Source: Pseudomonas farris (GTDB lineage Bacteria > Pseudomonadota > Gammaproteobacteria > Pseudomonadales > Pseudomonadaceae). Taken from it: a stretch of DNA of 64,000 bases. Made by a program: the position numbers and the translations under genes. Shown here in pieces: positions 25,967 to 35,505 of this stretch. Within the stretch, counting starts at the first letter, position 1. Each line of letters opens with the position of its first letter. The stretch is from contig NZ_JAHSTV010000002.1 in NCBI RefSeq assembly GCF_019145235.1, forward strand, positions 248,001 to 312,000. The letters run 5' to 3'. A model generated the notes under the pieces. It worked only from the letters and a program-made list of their open reading frames with translations, was not told where the DNA came from and did no database searches.

Positions 25967-27034
25967 TCAGAGGCTGGATTTCGAGATGACTTGCAGGCTC
26001 ATCTGCTCCAGCAGTTTGTTCATGTGAATGAACTGCGCGAAGCGTTTGTCCTGGGTCTGACCATGGAAGAAGCGGTAGTAGATCTGCTGCACGATGCCGG
26101 CCAGACGAAACAGGCCGTAGGTGTAGTAGAAGTCGAAGTTGTCGATCTGGATGCCGGCACGCTCGGCGTAGTAATCAACGAACTCACGGCGGGTCAGCAT
26201 GCCGGGAGCGTGGCTTGGCTGGCGGCGCATCAATTGCACCGGCGCCGGGTCGTCGGCTTCGATCCAGTAGGCGAGGGTGTTGCCCAGGTCCATCAGCGGG
26301 TCTCCGAGGGTGGTCAGCTCCCAATCCAGCACGCCGATGATCTGCATCGGGTTCTCGGGGTCGAGGATCACGTTGTCGAAGCGGTAATCGTTATGGACGA
26401 TGCTCGACGTCGGGTGATCGGCCGGCATCTTGTCGTTGAGCCAGGCCTTGACCGCTTCCCACTTCGGCGCATCCGGGGTCAGGGCTTTTTCGTAGCGCTC
26501 GCTCCAGCCTTTGATTTGCCGTGCTACATAACCTTCGGGTTTGCCGAGGTCGCCCAGGCCATAGGCCTTGTAGTCGACCCGGTGCAGTTCCACGAACTTG
26601 TCGATGAAGCTTTTGCACAGGGTTTCGGTCTTCGCTGAATCAAGGCCTAGCTCTGGTGGCAGTTCGGAGCGCAGGATGATGCCCTTGACCCGTTCCATCA
26701 CATAAAACTCGGCGCCGATTACTGACTCGTCGGTGCAGTGCACGTAGGCTTTGGGGCAATAGGGAAAGCCATCCCGCAGTTGATTGAGAATGCGGAATTC
26801 GCGGCCCATGTCGTGGGCAGACTTGGCCTTGTGACCGAATGGAGGCCGACGCAGGACGAATTCCTGTTCGGGGTATTCCAGCAGGTAAGTCAGGTTCGAC
26901 GCACCGCCCGGAAACTGGCTGATTTTCGGCAAGCCGCTCAGGCCTGGAATGTGCGCCTTGAGGTACGGATCGATCAGGCTGGCATCGAGTTCTTCGCCGG
27001 AGCGGATACGGGTGGACTGGTCAGTAAGCGCCAT
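25967..27034 (-). CDS. Phosphotransferase family protein (APH/ACAD10-like kinase)
   Basis: A 355-residue kinase-fold protein. Visible features are the nucleotide-loop region QFPGGASNLTYLLEY, FVLRRPPFGHKA with the ATP-binding Lys, Brenner's motif HNDYRFDNVILD and the metal-binding VLDWELTTLGDP. The relatives fused to acyl-CoA dehydrogenases in eukaryotes (ACAD10/11) phosphorylate 4-hydroxyacyl-CoAs. It heads an operon with an SDR gene. A role in breakdown of hydroxy fatty acids is an inference from that relationship, not from local genes. Confidence 0.85.
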   Translation of the reverse strand: MALTDQSTRIRSGEELDASLIDPYLKAHIPGLSGLPKISQFPGGASNLTYLLEYPEQEFVLRRPPFGHKAKSAHDMGREFRILNQLRDGFPYCPKAYVHCTDESVIGAEFYVMERVKGIILRSELPPELGLDSAKTETLCKSFIDKFVELHRVDYKAYGLGDLGKPEGYVARQIKGWSERYEKALTPDAPKWEAVKAWLNDKMPADHPTSSIVHNDYRFDNVILDPENPMQIIGVLDWELTTLGDPLMDLGNTLAYWIEADDPAPVQLMRRQPSHAPGMLTRREFVDYYAERAGIQIDNFDFYYTYGLFRLAGIVQQIYYRFFHGQTQDKRFAQFIHMNKLLEQMSLQVISKSSL

Positions 27035-27219
27035 GCTTATCCCTTCTGCTTATTTTGGAGGCCAGACATCATTGGCTAATCTAATGGTGCGCCGGGGTCG
27101 CCACAAGCGCGGCACGGTCTTATAGGTTAGCGTGTTGCCGGATAATCAGCGTTCCTGATGCGCGAGCGCGGGCTCGGCGGACGAATGTCGGCCAGCATCG
27201 ATATTGAATGTGCCGACGT

Positions 27220-27282
27220 CATCGCGAGCAGGCTCGCTTGAGCGCGGAGATCCAAATGTGGGGGCAAGTCTGCTCGCGATGA
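27220..27282. repeat. Diverged REPIN-type inverted pair
   Basis: CATCGCGAGCAGGCTCGCTT faces TGTGGGGGCAAGTCTGCTCG. It is the weaker GCGAGCAGGCTCGC variant of the repeat and lies in the gap 27035-27316, between the operon promoter and the hydroxyacid dehydrogenase 3' end. I see nothing else in that gap. Confidence 0.65.
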
Positions 27283-27316
27283 GGCGATCTCATTCAATAC
27301 TGCTATTGGGCGTCCT

Positions 27317-28288
27317 TCAGTGATTGAGTCGGGTGGCTGCCGTCGGCGGCGGTAAAGCAATCGGGGTCAGGACCGGTTGACCGGAAAAAAACGCCGTCAG
27401 GTTTTTGCCGACCAGTTCTACAGTGCCTTGGGTGGCCTCCGGGGACAATCCGGCGACATGCGGGGTCAGAATCACGTTGGCCAACCGCTTGAGAGCGTCC
27501 GGCACCTGGGGTTCGTTATCGAAGACATCCAGCGCGGCACCGGCGATCCGTCGCTGTTCCAGCGCGCTGATCAGATCTGCCGTGACGATCACACTGGCTC
27601 GCGCGATGTTGACGATAAATCCGTTGGGCCCCAAAGCGTCGAGTACCTGCCTGTTGATCAAGTGTTGGGTACCAAGCCCGCCGGGTGCGGCAATGATCAG
27701 AAAGTCCGAATGGCGTGCCAGTTCGGATGGGGTTGAGCAGAAGCTATAGGGAACGTCGCTGCGATGCTGGCGGTTGTGGTAACTCACGCTCATGTCGAAG
27801 CCGTTGGCGGCACGTTTGGCGATAGCGATGCCGACGGCCCCAAGGCCGAGGATGCCCAGGCGTTTGCCGGCCAGGGAAGGGCGCATGATTTTCGGCCACT
27901 CGCCCCGACGCACGGCAGCATCGGCCCGAGGAATATCCCGCACCAGTGCCAGCAGCAGCGCCATGGCGTGGTCGGCGACGGAAGAGGCATTGACGCCGGC
28001 CCCGTTGGTGACGGTGATGCCGCGGTCGGCGGCGGCTTGCAGGTCGACGTGCTCGTAGCCGGCGCCGATCACGCAGATGATTTTGAGATTGGGCAGGGCG
28101 GCAATTTCATTGGCGTGCAGGCCCAATGGGCCGCGCGTCAGCACCGCATCGATCTGACCGCCCTGTCGGGCAATGGCAGCGGCGCGCTCGGCCGGGGTCG
28201 GGGCCAGGATCAGATGAAACCCCTGATGTTCGAGAATCGGCAGGTATTCATTGATGGTTTCAACCAGTACCAGAACAGTTGCGGTCAT
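27317..28288 (-). CDS. D-isomer-specific 2-hydroxyacid dehydrogenase (glyoxylate/hydroxypyruvate reductase-like)
   Basis: A 323-residue NAD(P)-dependent dehydrogenase. It carries LGILGLGAVGIAIAKRAANG as the cofactor fold. The catalytic triad is Arg in NIARASV, Glu in DVFDNEPQVP and His in TPHVAGLSPE. The substrate loop VIGAGYEHVDLQAA is typical. I chose ATG 28288 because an AGGAG lies just upstream; the open frame to 28333 adds nothing recognisable. Similar Pseudomonas enzymes reduce glyoxylate, hydroxypyruvate or 2-ketogluconate. No neighbour points to one substrate. Confidence 0.87.
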   Translation of the reverse strand: MTATVLVLVETINEYLPILEHQGFHLILAPTPAERAAAIARQGGQIDAVLTRGPLGLHANEIAALPNLKIICVIGAGYEHVDLQAAADRGITVTNGAGVNASSVADHAMALLLALVRDIPRADAAVRRGEWPKIMRPSLAGKRLGILGLGAVGIAIAKRAANGFDMSVSYHNRQHRSDVPYSFCSTPSELARHSDFLIIAAPGGLGTQHLINRQVLDALGPNGFIVNIARASVIVTADLISALEQRRIAGAALDVFDNEPQVPDALKRLANVILTPHVAGLSPEATQGTVELVGKNLTAFFSGQPVLTPIALPPPTAATRLNH

Positions 28289-28386
28289 GCTGGGCTCCTG
28301 CGGGCAGCGGAATGTTGGGGGCTCGAACGTCACTTCAGATTGCTGACTCCAGAGCGGTTTGGCAATGGCCAGGGGTTTTGACTCCC

Positions 28387-28580
28387 GGTGTCGGAGCTGG
28401 CGAAGCCTGCGATCCTTCTAATGACAACACTAGATCAGAGCGGGGCAGATGGTGGGAGTTTGTCCACGATCCGTAGGAGCGAGCGGTGCGGCGATCCGAC
28501 TTGCTCGCGAAGAACGATAACGCGGTATTCCTGATGGACCGAGGCGACTGGTTCGCGGGCAAGCCTCGCTCTTACAGGAG
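28387..28580. repeat. Cluster of mixed REP units
   Basis: A unit of the GGAGCTGGCGAAGCCTGCGA family (28394-28413) is followed by a diverged pair, GTAGGAGCGAGCGGTGCGGC with TTGCTCGCGAAG and its partial mirror GGTTCGCGGGCAAGCCTCGC near 28551. The gap 28289-28752 holds these repeats and, at its right end, the presumed promoter of the transporter gene. I see no gene in it. Confidence 0.6.
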
Positions 28581-28752
28581 AATGCAGGCGCCCGCTGCAT
28601 CTGATCCGCATAACCATTCCTCAGCTAAGTCTTTGCTTCTGCTGATTAATCCCGGACAATCGCGCCCCTGTTTCGGCCAGGGCGCTGCCTGTCGGGTTTT
28701 CCGACTCGTCCTGACCGGGTGGCAAGTGACCGGAAAGCGGAGATCCGACCGG

Positions 28753-30033
28753 ATGAATGATCAGGCCAATAGCGTCGACGAACGCTATGTAGCGGCAACA
28801 CCAGCGAGCCTAGAAAGCTGGAATCGCCATGACACCACCTGGATGCTGGGCCTGTTTGGCACGGCAATCGGGGCCGGCACCCTGTTTTTGCCGATCAACG
28901 CGGGGCTGGGCGGCTTCTGGCCGCTGCTGATCCTGGCGGTGCTGGCGTTCCCCATGACGTTTTACGCACACCGTGGCCTGACCCGCTTTGTGTTGTCCGG
29001 CCGTGAAGGCGCCGACATCACCGAAGTGGTGGAAGAGCATTTCGGCATCAAGGCCGGCGCGTTGATCACGTTGCTGTATTTTTTTGCGATCTTCCCGATC
29101 CTGCTGATCTACAGCGTGGCCCTGACCAACACTGTGGGCAGTTTCCTCGAACATCAACTGCACATCATGCCGCCACCGCGCGCTGTGCTGTCGTTCGTAT
29201 TGATCCTCGGCCTGCTGGCGGTAGTGCGTTGCGGTGAGCAGGTGATCGTCAAGGCCATGAGCCTGATGGTGTATCCGTTCATCGTCGCGCTGCTGTTCCT
29301 GGCGGTGTTCCTGGTGCCGCACTGGAATGGCGGCATTCTCAGCACCGCGACTACGCTGCCTGAGCCGTCGGCGCTGCTGCACACCCTGTGGCTGGCGATT
29401 CCGGTGATGGTGTTCTCGTTCAACCACTCGCCGATCATCTCGGCGTTCGCCGTGGACCAGAAGCGTCGCTACGGCGCGCATGCCGAAGAGCGCAGCTCGC
29501 AGATCCTGTCCCGCGCCCACATCCTGATGGTGGTGATGGTGCTGTTCTTCGTCTTCAGCTGCGTGCTGACCCTATCGCCGGCGCAACTGGCCCAAGCCAA
29601 GGCGCAGAACCTGTCGATCCTGTCGTACCTGGCCAACCATTTCAGCAACCCGACCATCGCCTTCGCGGCGCCGTTGATTGCTTTCGTGGCCATTTCCAAG
29701 TCGTTCCTGGGCCACTACATCGGCGCCAGCGAAGGCTTGAAGGGCCTGATCGTCAAGAGCGGCAAACGCCCGGCACCGAAGACGCTGGACCGCATGACCG
29801 CGGCGTTCATGCTGGTGGTCTGCTGGATCGTTGCCACGCTGAACCCGAGCATTCTCGGCATGATCGAAACCCTCGGTGGCCCGATCATCGCCGCGATCCT
29901 GTTCCTGATGCCGATGTACGCGATCCGCAAGGTTCCGGCCATGGCGCGCTTTCGTGGTCAAGCCTCTAACGTCTTCGTGACGGCGGTGGGCCTGGTGGCG
30001 ATTTCGGCGTTGATCTACTCCCTGACTGCCTGA
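28753..30033 (+). CDS. Serine/threonine transporter of the HAAAP (SdaC-like) family
   Basis: A 426-residue inner-membrane protein with about eleven helices. The early segment DTTWMLGLFGTAIGAGTLFL matches E. coli SdaC almost word for word, followed by ITEVVEEHFG and a long LLYFFAIFPILLIYSVALTN helix. It probably imports serine (possibly threonine) with protons. The frame is open back to 28486 through repeat DNA; ATG 28753 gives the family start. The gene has no partner such as a serine deaminase in the window. Confidence 0.87.
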   Translation: MNDQANSVDERYVAATPASLESWNRHDTTWMLGLFGTAIGAGTLFLPINAGLGGFWPLLILAVLAFPMTFYAHRGLTRFVLSGREGADITEVVEEHFGIKAGALITLLYFFAIFPILLIYSVALTNTVGSFLEHQLHIMPPPRAVLSFVLILGLLAVVRCGEQVIVKAMSLMVYPFIVALLFLAVFLVPHWNGGILSTATTLPEPSALLHTLWLAIPVMVFSFNHSPIISAFAVDQKRRYGAHAEERSSQILSRAHILMVVMVLFFVFSCVLTLSPAQLAQAKAQNLSILSYLANHFSNPTIAFAAPLIAFVAISKSFLGHYIGASEGLKGLIVKSGKRPAPKTLDRMTAAFMLVVCWIVATLNPSILGMIETLGGPIIAAILFLMPMYAIRKVPAMARFRGQASNVFVTAVGLVAISALIYSLTA

Positions 30034-30063
30034 GGATAGATCTTCCAGACACGCTGAATACCC

Positions 30064-30153
30064 TGTGGGAGCGGGCTTGCTCGCGAATGCGGCCTTACAG
30101 TCAACGAAGATGTTGAATGGGATGGCCTCTTCGCGAGCAAGCCCGCTCCCACA
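30064..30153. repeat. REPIN-type inverted repeat pair
   Basis: TGTGGGAGCGGGCTTGCTCG is mirrored by TTCGCGAGCAAGCCCGCTCC. It lies downstream of the serine transporter gene, just before the bidirectional terminator. Confidence 0.85.
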
Positions 30154-30210
30154 TTTGTTTTGTGTGATTCATGCAAATCCCTGTAGGACCGGTGTTTGGG
30201 GGCAGGCATA

Positions 30211-30248
30211 AAAAAACGCCGCTCATCTCACGATGGGCGGCGTTTTTT
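30211..30248. terminator. Bidirectional rho-independent terminator between the transporter and acnB
   Basis: A 16-bp stem (AAAAAACGCCGCTCAT against ATGGGCGGCGTTTTTT, one wobble pair) closes a six-base loop. It ends in T-runs on both strands, 15 bases past the acnB stop, and serves the convergent transcripts. Confidence 0.92.
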
Positions 30249-30262
30249 ATGGCGTTGTAACG

Positions 30263-32863
30263 TTAGGCTTGAACGACCGGGATGTTGGCGTTCGCAGCAG
30301 CTTCACGGAACTCGGCGATCTGGTCGAAGGACAGGTAGCGGTAAACGTCGGCCGCCATGCTGTCGATCTTGCCAGCGTATTCCATGTACTCCTCGACGGT
30401 CGGCAGGCGACCCAGGATGGACGCAACGGACGCCAGCTCGGCCGAAGCCAGGTAGACGTTCGCGCCGTCACCCAGACGGTTCGGGAAGTTACGGGTCGAC
30501 GTCGACACCACAGTCGAGTTCGGCTCTACACGTGCCTGGTTACCCATGCACAGCGAGCAGCCTGGCATTTCCATGCGTGCGCCAGCCTTGCCGTAGATGC
30601 CGTAGTAGCCTTCTTCGGTCAGCTGGTGAGCGTCCATTTTGGTCGGCGGCGACAGCCACAGACGGGTTGGCAGCTGACCTTTGACCTGTTCCAGCAACTT
30701 GCCGGCAGCGCGGAAGTGACCGATGTTGGTCATGCACGAACCGATGAACACTTCGTCGATCTTCTCGCCAGCAACGCTGGACAGCAGACGGGCGTCGTCC
30801 GGATCGTTTGGCGCGCAGAGCACAGGCTCTTTGATGTCGGCCAGGTCGATTTCGATGACTTCAGCGTATTCGGCGTCAGCATCGGCAACCATCAACTCAG
30901 GGTTGGCGATCCAGGCTTCCATCGCTTGAGCACGACGTTCCAGGGTCCGCACATCACCGTAGCCTTCACCGATCATCCAGCGCAGCAGGGTGATGTTCGA
31001 TTGCAGGTATTCGGTGATCGACTCTTTCGACAGCTTGATGGTGCAACCGGCAGCCGAACGTTCGGCCGAGGCGTCGGACAGCTCGAAAGCCTGTTCGATG
31101 CTCAGGTTGTCCAGGCCTTCGATTTCCAGGATGCGGCCGGAGAAGGCGTTCTTCTTGCCTTTCTTCTCGACGGTCAGCAAGCCAGCCTGAATCGCGAAGT
31201 AAGGAATGGCGTGAACCAGGTCACGCAGGGTGACGCCCGGTTGCATCTCGCCTTTGAAACGCACCAGGATCGATTCCGGCATGTCCAGCGGCATCACGCC
31301 AGTGGCAGCGGCGAATGCGACCAGACCGGAACCGGCCGGGAACGAAATGCCCATCGGGAAACGGGTGTGGGAGTCACCACCGGTGCCGACGGTGTCCGGC
31401 AGCAGCATGCGGTTCAGCCAGCTGTGGATGATGCCGTCGCCCGGACGCAGGGAAACGCCGCCGCGGGTCATGATGAAGTCAGGCAGGGTGTGGTGGGTAG
31501 TCACGTCGATCGGCTTTGGATAAGCCGCGGTGTGGCAGAACGACTGCATCACCAGATCAGCGGAGAAGCCCAGGCACGCCAGGTCTTTCAGTTCGTCACG
31601 GGTCATTGGACCGGTGGTGTCCTGGGAACCGACGGTGGTCATCTTCGGTTCGCAGTAGGTGCCTGGACGCACACCGGCTACGCCGCACGCCTTGCCGACC
31701 ATTTTCTGCGCCAGGGTGAAACCCTTGGTGCTTTCGATCGGGGCATCCGGTTTCTTGAACAGGTCGAACGCTGGCAGACCCAGTTCGGCGCGAGCCTTAT
31801 CGGTCAGGCCACGGCCGATGATCAGCGGAATACGACCGCCGGCACGGACTTCGTCCAACAGCACAGGGGTCTTCATTTCGAAGGTGGTGATGACTTCGTC
31901 GGTACCGTGCTTGCAGACTTTGCCAGCGTGCGGGTACAGGTCGATCACGTCGCCCATGTTGATGTTGGTCACATCAAATTCGATTGGCAGTGCGCCGGCA
32001 TCTTCCATGGTGTTGTAGAAGATCGGAGCGATCTTGCTGCCGAAGCAGAAGCCGCCAGCACGCTTGTTCGGGACGAAAGGAACGTCGTCACCGAAGAACC
32101 ACAGCACCGAGTTGGTGGCCGATTTACGCGACGAACCGGTACCGACCACGTCACCGACGTAGGCGATCGGGAAGCCGCTGTTGCGCATTTCTTCGATCTG
32201 CTTCATCGGACCGATGGAGCCTTGCACGTCCGGCACGATGCCGTCGCGAGCCATTTTCAGCATGGCCAGGGCGTGCAGCGGGATGTCCGGGCGGGACCAG
32301 GCATCAGGAGCAGGGGACAGGTCGTCGGTGTTGGTTTCGCCAGTCACCTTGAACACGCGCAGGCTGATCTTGTCGGCCAGTACAGGGCGGTTCTTGAACC
32401 ACTCGCCGTCGGCCCAGGATTGCAGAACGCCTTTGGCGTGAACGTTGCCGTTCTTGGCGCGTTCAGCGACGTCGTGGAAGGCGTCGAACATCAGCAGGGT
32501 GTGCTTGAGTTCTTCGGCGGCCACTGGTGCCAGTTCGGCGTCGTCCAGCAGATTGACCAGCGTCACGATGTTGTAGCCGCCCTGCATGGTGCCGAGCAGT
32601 TCAACAGCGCGTTTCTTGTCGATCAGAGGGGATTTGGCTTCGCCTTTGGCGAGGGCAGAGAGGAAACCGGCCTTTACATAGGCCGCTTCGTCCACTCCAG
32701 GTGGAACGCGATTGGTGATCAGGTCAACGAGGAAGGCTTCTTCGCCAGCCGGGGGATTCTTCAGCAGCTCGACCAGGCCTGCAGTTTGTTCGGCGTTAAG
32801 CGGCTGGGGAACGATACCCAGTGCTGCACGCTCTTCGATATGTTTGCGGTAGGCTTCAAGCAC
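30263..32863 (-). CDS. acnB: Bifunctional aconitate hydratase 2 / 2-methylisocitrate dehydratase
   Basis: An 866-residue AcnB. HEAT-like N-terminal domain, then swivel domain ([20 protein letters not shown]), then the catalytic core ([18 protein letters not shown]). The cluster cysteines fall near residues 709 ([12 protein letters not shown]) and 769-772 ([10 protein letters not shown]), as in E. coli AcnB. It isomerises citrate and isocitrate in the TCA cycle. I chose GTG 32863 (GTG-CTT-GAA-GCC, preceded by GAGGG), giving V/MLEAYRKH as in other AcnB proteins; ATG 32878 and a longer start at 32911 are less likely. Confidence 0.95.
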   Translation of the reverse strand: MLEAYRKHIEERAALGIVPQPLNAEQTAGLVELLKNPPAGEEAFLVDLITNRVPPGVDEAAYVKAGFLSALAKGEAKSPLIDKKRAVELLGTMQGGYNIVTLVNLLDDAELAPVAAEELKHTLLMFDAFHDVAERAKNGNVHAKGVLQSWADGEWFKNRPVLADKISLRVFKVTGETNTDDLSPAPDAWSRPDIPLHALAMLKMARDGIVPDVQGSIGPMKQIEEMRNSGFPIAYVGDVVGTGSSRKSATNSVLWFFGDDVPFVPNKRAGGFCFGSKIAPIFYNTMEDAGALPIEFDVTNINMGDVIDLYPHAGKVCKHGTDEVITTFEMKTPVLLDEVRAGGRIPLIIGRGLTDKARAELGLPAFDLFKKPDAPIESTKGFTLAQKMVGKACGVAGVRPGTYCEPKMTTVGSQDTTGPMTRDELKDLACLGFSADLVMQSFCHTAAYPKPIDVTTHHTLPDFIMTRGGVSLRPGDGIIHSWLNRMLLPDTVGTGGDSHTRFPMGISFPAGSGLVAFAAATGVMPLDMPESILVRFKGEMQPGVTLRDLVHAIPYFAIQAGLLTVEKKGKKNAFSGRILEIEGLDNLSIEQAFELSDASAERSAAGCTIKLSKESITEYLQSNITLLRWMIGEGYGDVRTLERRAQAMEAWIANPELMVADADAEYAEVIEIDLADIKEPVLCAPNDPDDARLLSSVAGEKIDEVFIGSCMTNIGHFRAAGKLLEQVKGQLPTRLWLSPPTKMDAHQLTEEGYYGIYGKAGARMEMPGCSLCMGNQARVEPNSTVVSTSTRNFPNRLGDGANVYLASAELASVASILGRLPTVEEYMEYAGKIDSMAADVYRYLSFDQIAEFREAAANANIPVVQA

Positions 32864-32983
32864 AGTTATTACCCTCATCAGTGGTCCCAAATGGGTGTCC
32901 GGGACGCTCATCCCGAAATTGCCGTACTCATGCGCTGCGTGGCGTTGTGGGCCGCTTAGCCAGAATTACCGGCAATTCCTTAC

Positions 32984-33123
32984 AGAAGCTGCTTTCAAAG
33001 TTTTACGCCTGCAGAACGGGGAGCTGATGAGGGTTGGCGTCAGGTTTTTCACCGCTGAAAAACCCTTCGCCAACACCGCTCTGAAGGAACGACTGTGCTC
33101 GTGACGCTTTGAAAACAGCTTCT
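32984..33123. other. Strongly structured intergenic element upstream of acnB
   Basis: Outer arms AGAAGCTGCTTTCAAAG (32984-33000) and CTTTGAAAACAGCTTCT (33107-33123) pair with one mismatch. Inside them, GTTGGCG (33033-33039) pairs with CGCCAAC (33068-33074), then GGTTTTTCA (33043-33051) with TGAAAAACC (33056-33064) around a CCGC loop. This lies in the 407-base gap between acnB and the divergent DUF1289 gene. It could be an RNA element of the acnB leader, a separate small RNA or a miniature mobile repeat. The rest of the gap contains an A-run at 33165-33174 and no gene I can see. Confidence 0.6.
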
Positions 33124-33270
33124 AACGGACATTGGCGCCTTAAAAGGCTGGCTGATTCTACGGCAAAAAAAAAATTTAGGTAAGTTAGGCCCTGAACTTT
33201 GAGGGGTGATGAATGTTAGACAAAGGGCTAACATGCCGACCTGTTCTGCTTTCCCGTGTTTTGCCTACCT

Positions 33271-33741
33271 ATGCCCAATCAGACCATCAAGACCCCCTGC
33301 ATCGGCCTCTGCTCCACTGTTTACGGTGATCTGGTGTGCCGTGGCTGCAAGCGTTTCCACCATGAAGTGATTCACTGGAACGGTTACAACGAGGAAGAAA
33401 AGCGCGCGGTATGGCTGCGTCTTGAGCAACTGCTGTCGCAGGTGATGGCCAGCAAGATAGAGATTTTCGATCCTGCGTTGCTGCGACTGCAGCTGGAACA
33501 GCGCAAGATCCGCTTTGTGCCGCATCAGTCGGAGTATTGCTGGGCATACCAGTTGATCGCCCGGGGGGCGCGGGTCATCAACAATCTGGAAGCCTACGGG
33601 ATGGTGCTGCTGCCGGAATTCCGCGACTGGAACCTGCCGGAACTGCGCGATGCCATTGATCGGGAATTTTTCCTGCTGTCTGAGGCGCATTACCAGCGCT
33701 ACATTGCGCCGGGGTTTCTCAAGGATGCCTTTGGCGGTTAA
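33271..33741 (+). CDS. DUF1289 domain-containing protein
   Basis: A 156-residue protein. The N-terminal 55 residues are the DUF1289 domain with its four-Cys pattern CIGLCSTVYGDLVCRGC followed by KRFHHEVIHW, probably a metal or Fe-S site. The C-terminal part is a Pseudomonas-specific extension. I place the start at 33271 (MPNQTIKTPC), since the five extra residues from 33256 lack support. In P. aeruginosa the homologous gene also lies next to acnB, so the adjacency is conserved. Function unknown. Confidence 0.82.
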   Translation: MPNQTIKTPCIGLCSTVYGDLVCRGCKRFHHEVIHWNGYNEEEKRAVWLRLEQLLSQVMASKIEIFDPALLRLQLEQRKIRFVPHQSEYCWAYQLIARGARVINNLEAYGMVLLPEFRDWNLPELRDAIDREFFLLSEAHYQRYIAPGFLKDAFGG

Positions 33742-33750
33742 ATCTTAAAA

Positions 33751-33849
33751 ACTTCGCGAGCAAGCCCGCTCCCACATTGGATCTGTGTCGTTCACAAATT
33801 TCATGACCAATGGAGATCCCATGTGGGAGCGGGCTTGCTCGCGAAGGCT
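33751..33849. repeat. REPIN-type inverted repeat pair
   Basis: ACTTCGCGAGCAAGCCCGCT and its mirror GTGGGAGCGGGCTTGCTCGC lie between the convergent ends of the DUF1289 and stress-protein genes. Confidence 0.85.
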
Positions 33850-33870
33850 ATTTATCTGACGCCGAAAATC

Positions 33871-34734
33871 TCAATGCTGGGTCACGATCTCCTCCAGATG
33901 ATCCATGACCGTATCCGGCTTGAGCACCAGCACATCGCTTTCCAGCGTATCCAGCACCGCTTCCGCCGTATTACCGATCAATGCCCCGGACAACCCGGTC
34001 CGCGCCACGGTGCCGATCACCGTCACCGATGCTCCCAATTTATGAGCCATATACGGAATCAACACATCCGCCGGACCTTCCTCGATGTGCAGATGGTCAT
34101 CATCAATGTCGAACTCGGCCTGGAACGCCTTGCACTGCTCGCGGTAACTGGCCTCGATGGTTTCTTTTAGCTGAAATGTAGGGTCGGCCGCCGACAGCAT
34201 CGGCGATGGGTGAGCGCTGATCACGTGTAAATGAGCTTTGGCCAGGCTGGAGATGTCGTAGCCATGATCAATGATGCTGGCGTGCAAGGTGCGGTGTTCG
34301 CCGTCGATGTTGCCGACATCGATGGCCGCCAGGATCACGCCGCCGGTCCAGGGTTTGGCGGTTTTCACCAGCAGCACCGGAGTAGGGCAGTAGCGCAGCA
34401 GTTTCCAGTCCGCGGGGGTCAGCAGGGCTTTTTTCAGCGGGCTGTCAGCGAAATGCTGCTTGATCACCAGCCCGCAGCCTTCGGCTTGCTGCACATCGAC
34501 AATGGTTTCGTGCAGGCTGTCGTTCCACGCCTGTTCAGTGGTGACGCTATAACCGTCCTCCAGAAGGGCCGCCTTGAGCACACCCAGCATGCCAGCGTGG
34601 TCATGCTTTTTATCGCAGACCAACAGGTGCAAATGGGCCTGGGTCACGCCAGCGATCAGTTTGGCCCGTTTGAGCGCCAGGCTCTCCGAGTGCTCGGGTT
34701 CGATGACCACCAGAATGCTGCGAATGGCTTGCAT
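33871..34734 (-). CDS. Universal stress protein with two tandem Usp domains
   Basis: A 287-residue soluble protein built from two Usp folds (about 1-145 and 150-287), the UspE layout. Domain 1 begins IRSILVVIEPEHSESLALKR. Domain 2 ends with LGASVTVIGTVARTGLSGAL plus GNTAEAVLD, which fits the G-x2-G-x9-G(S/T) nucleotide-binding pattern. It likely acts in survival under starvation, oxygen limitation or oxidative stress. Met at 34734 is the family start; an in-frame upstream extension to 34797 is not supported. Confidence 0.87.
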   Translation of the reverse strand: MQAIRSILVVIEPEHSESLALKRAKLIAGVTQAHLHLLVCDKKHDHAGMLGVLKAALLEDGYSVTTEQAWNDSLHETIVDVQQAEGCGLVIKQHFADSPLKKALLTPADWKLLRYCPTPVLLVKTAKPWTGGVILAAIDVGNIDGEHRTLHASIIDHGYDISSLAKAHLHVISAHPSPMLSAADPTFQLKETIEASYREQCKAFQAEFDIDDDHLHIEEGPADVLIPYMAHKLGASVTVIGTVARTGLSGALIGNTAEAVLDTLESDVLVLKPDTVMDHLEEIVTQH

Positions 34735-34896
34735 GATCGGAATCTCCCTGGAAGGTAAAAAACACTGCGTTGGACAACTATAGTTGCTGGTCGGCATTCG
34801 GCGACTTGATGCATATCAACGGTTGGCGGCTGGTGGTCTGTCGGCAGGCCGGTATAATCGGCGCCCTTCGTTCTGTACCTTTTATCCGTGAGCCCC

Positions 34897-35505
34897 ATGA
34901 TCCTTCCCGAAATTCACGAATTCCTTGGCTGCCGCACGCCCGATGGCTGGGTCCAGGCCGCGCTGGCCGATCAGGAAACCCTACTGATCGACCACAAAAA
35001 CTGCGAATTCAAGGCGGCCAGCACGGCGTTGAGCCTGATTGCCAAATACCACTCCCACGTTGATCTGATCAACCTGATGTCGCGTCTGGCCCGGGAAGAA
35101 CTGGTGCACCACGAGCAGGTCATGCGCCTGATGAAAAAGCGCAAGATCGGGCTGCGTCAGCTGTCCGCGGGGCGTTACGCCTCGGGCCTGCGCAAAGTGG
35201 TGCGCAGCCACGAACCGGTGAAGCTGGTAGACACGCTGGTGGTCGGCGCCTTCATCGAAGCCCGCAGCTGCGAGCGTTTCGAGGCGTTGGTGCCGCATCT
35301 GGATGAAGAACTGGGCAAGTTCTACTTCGGTCTGCTGAAAAGTGAGGCGCGGCATTTCCAGGGTTACCTGAAACTGGCCTATCAGTACGGTGACGCCAAG
35401 GACATCGCCCAGGTGATCGACAAGGTTCGTGACGCCGAGCAGGCGTTGATCGAGTCGCCAGATGTGGAGTTTCGCTTTCACAGTGGTGTGCCGGTAGCGG
35501 CCTAA
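34897..35505 (+). CDS. miaE: tRNA-(ms2io6A37) hydroxylase MiaE
   Basis: A 202-residue ferritin-like diiron enzyme that hydroxylates the isopentenyl group of ms2i6A at tRNA position 37. Carboxylate and His ligands are visible in AREELVHHEQ (Glu, His), FIEARSCERF (Glu) and SEARHFQGYL (Glu, His). A GTG at 34888 is in frame; ATG 34897 (MILPEIHEF) is the more usual N-terminus. Its last bases overlap the end of the convergent GFA-family gene by 4. Confidence 0.92.
   Translation: MILPEIHEFLGCRTPDGWVQAALADQETLLIDHKNCEFKAASTALSLIAKYHSHVDLINLMSRLAREELVHHEQVMRLMKKRKIGLRQLSAGRYASGLRKVVRSHEPVKLVDTLVVGAFIEARSCERFEALVPHLDEELGKFYFGLLKSEARHFQGYLKLAYQYGDAKDIAQVIDKVRDAEQALIESPDVEFRFHSGVPVAA

Noticed and set aside
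28486..28752. N-terminal extension of the SdaC-like transporter
   Set aside because: It translates REP DNA and has no counterpart in the family; the hallmark SdaC sequence starts shortly after Met 28753.
30233..32959. A 908-codon plus-strand open frame opposite acnB
   Set aside because: It is antisense to the whole of acnB and crosses its terminator. Composition bias in a conserved high-GC gene explains it.
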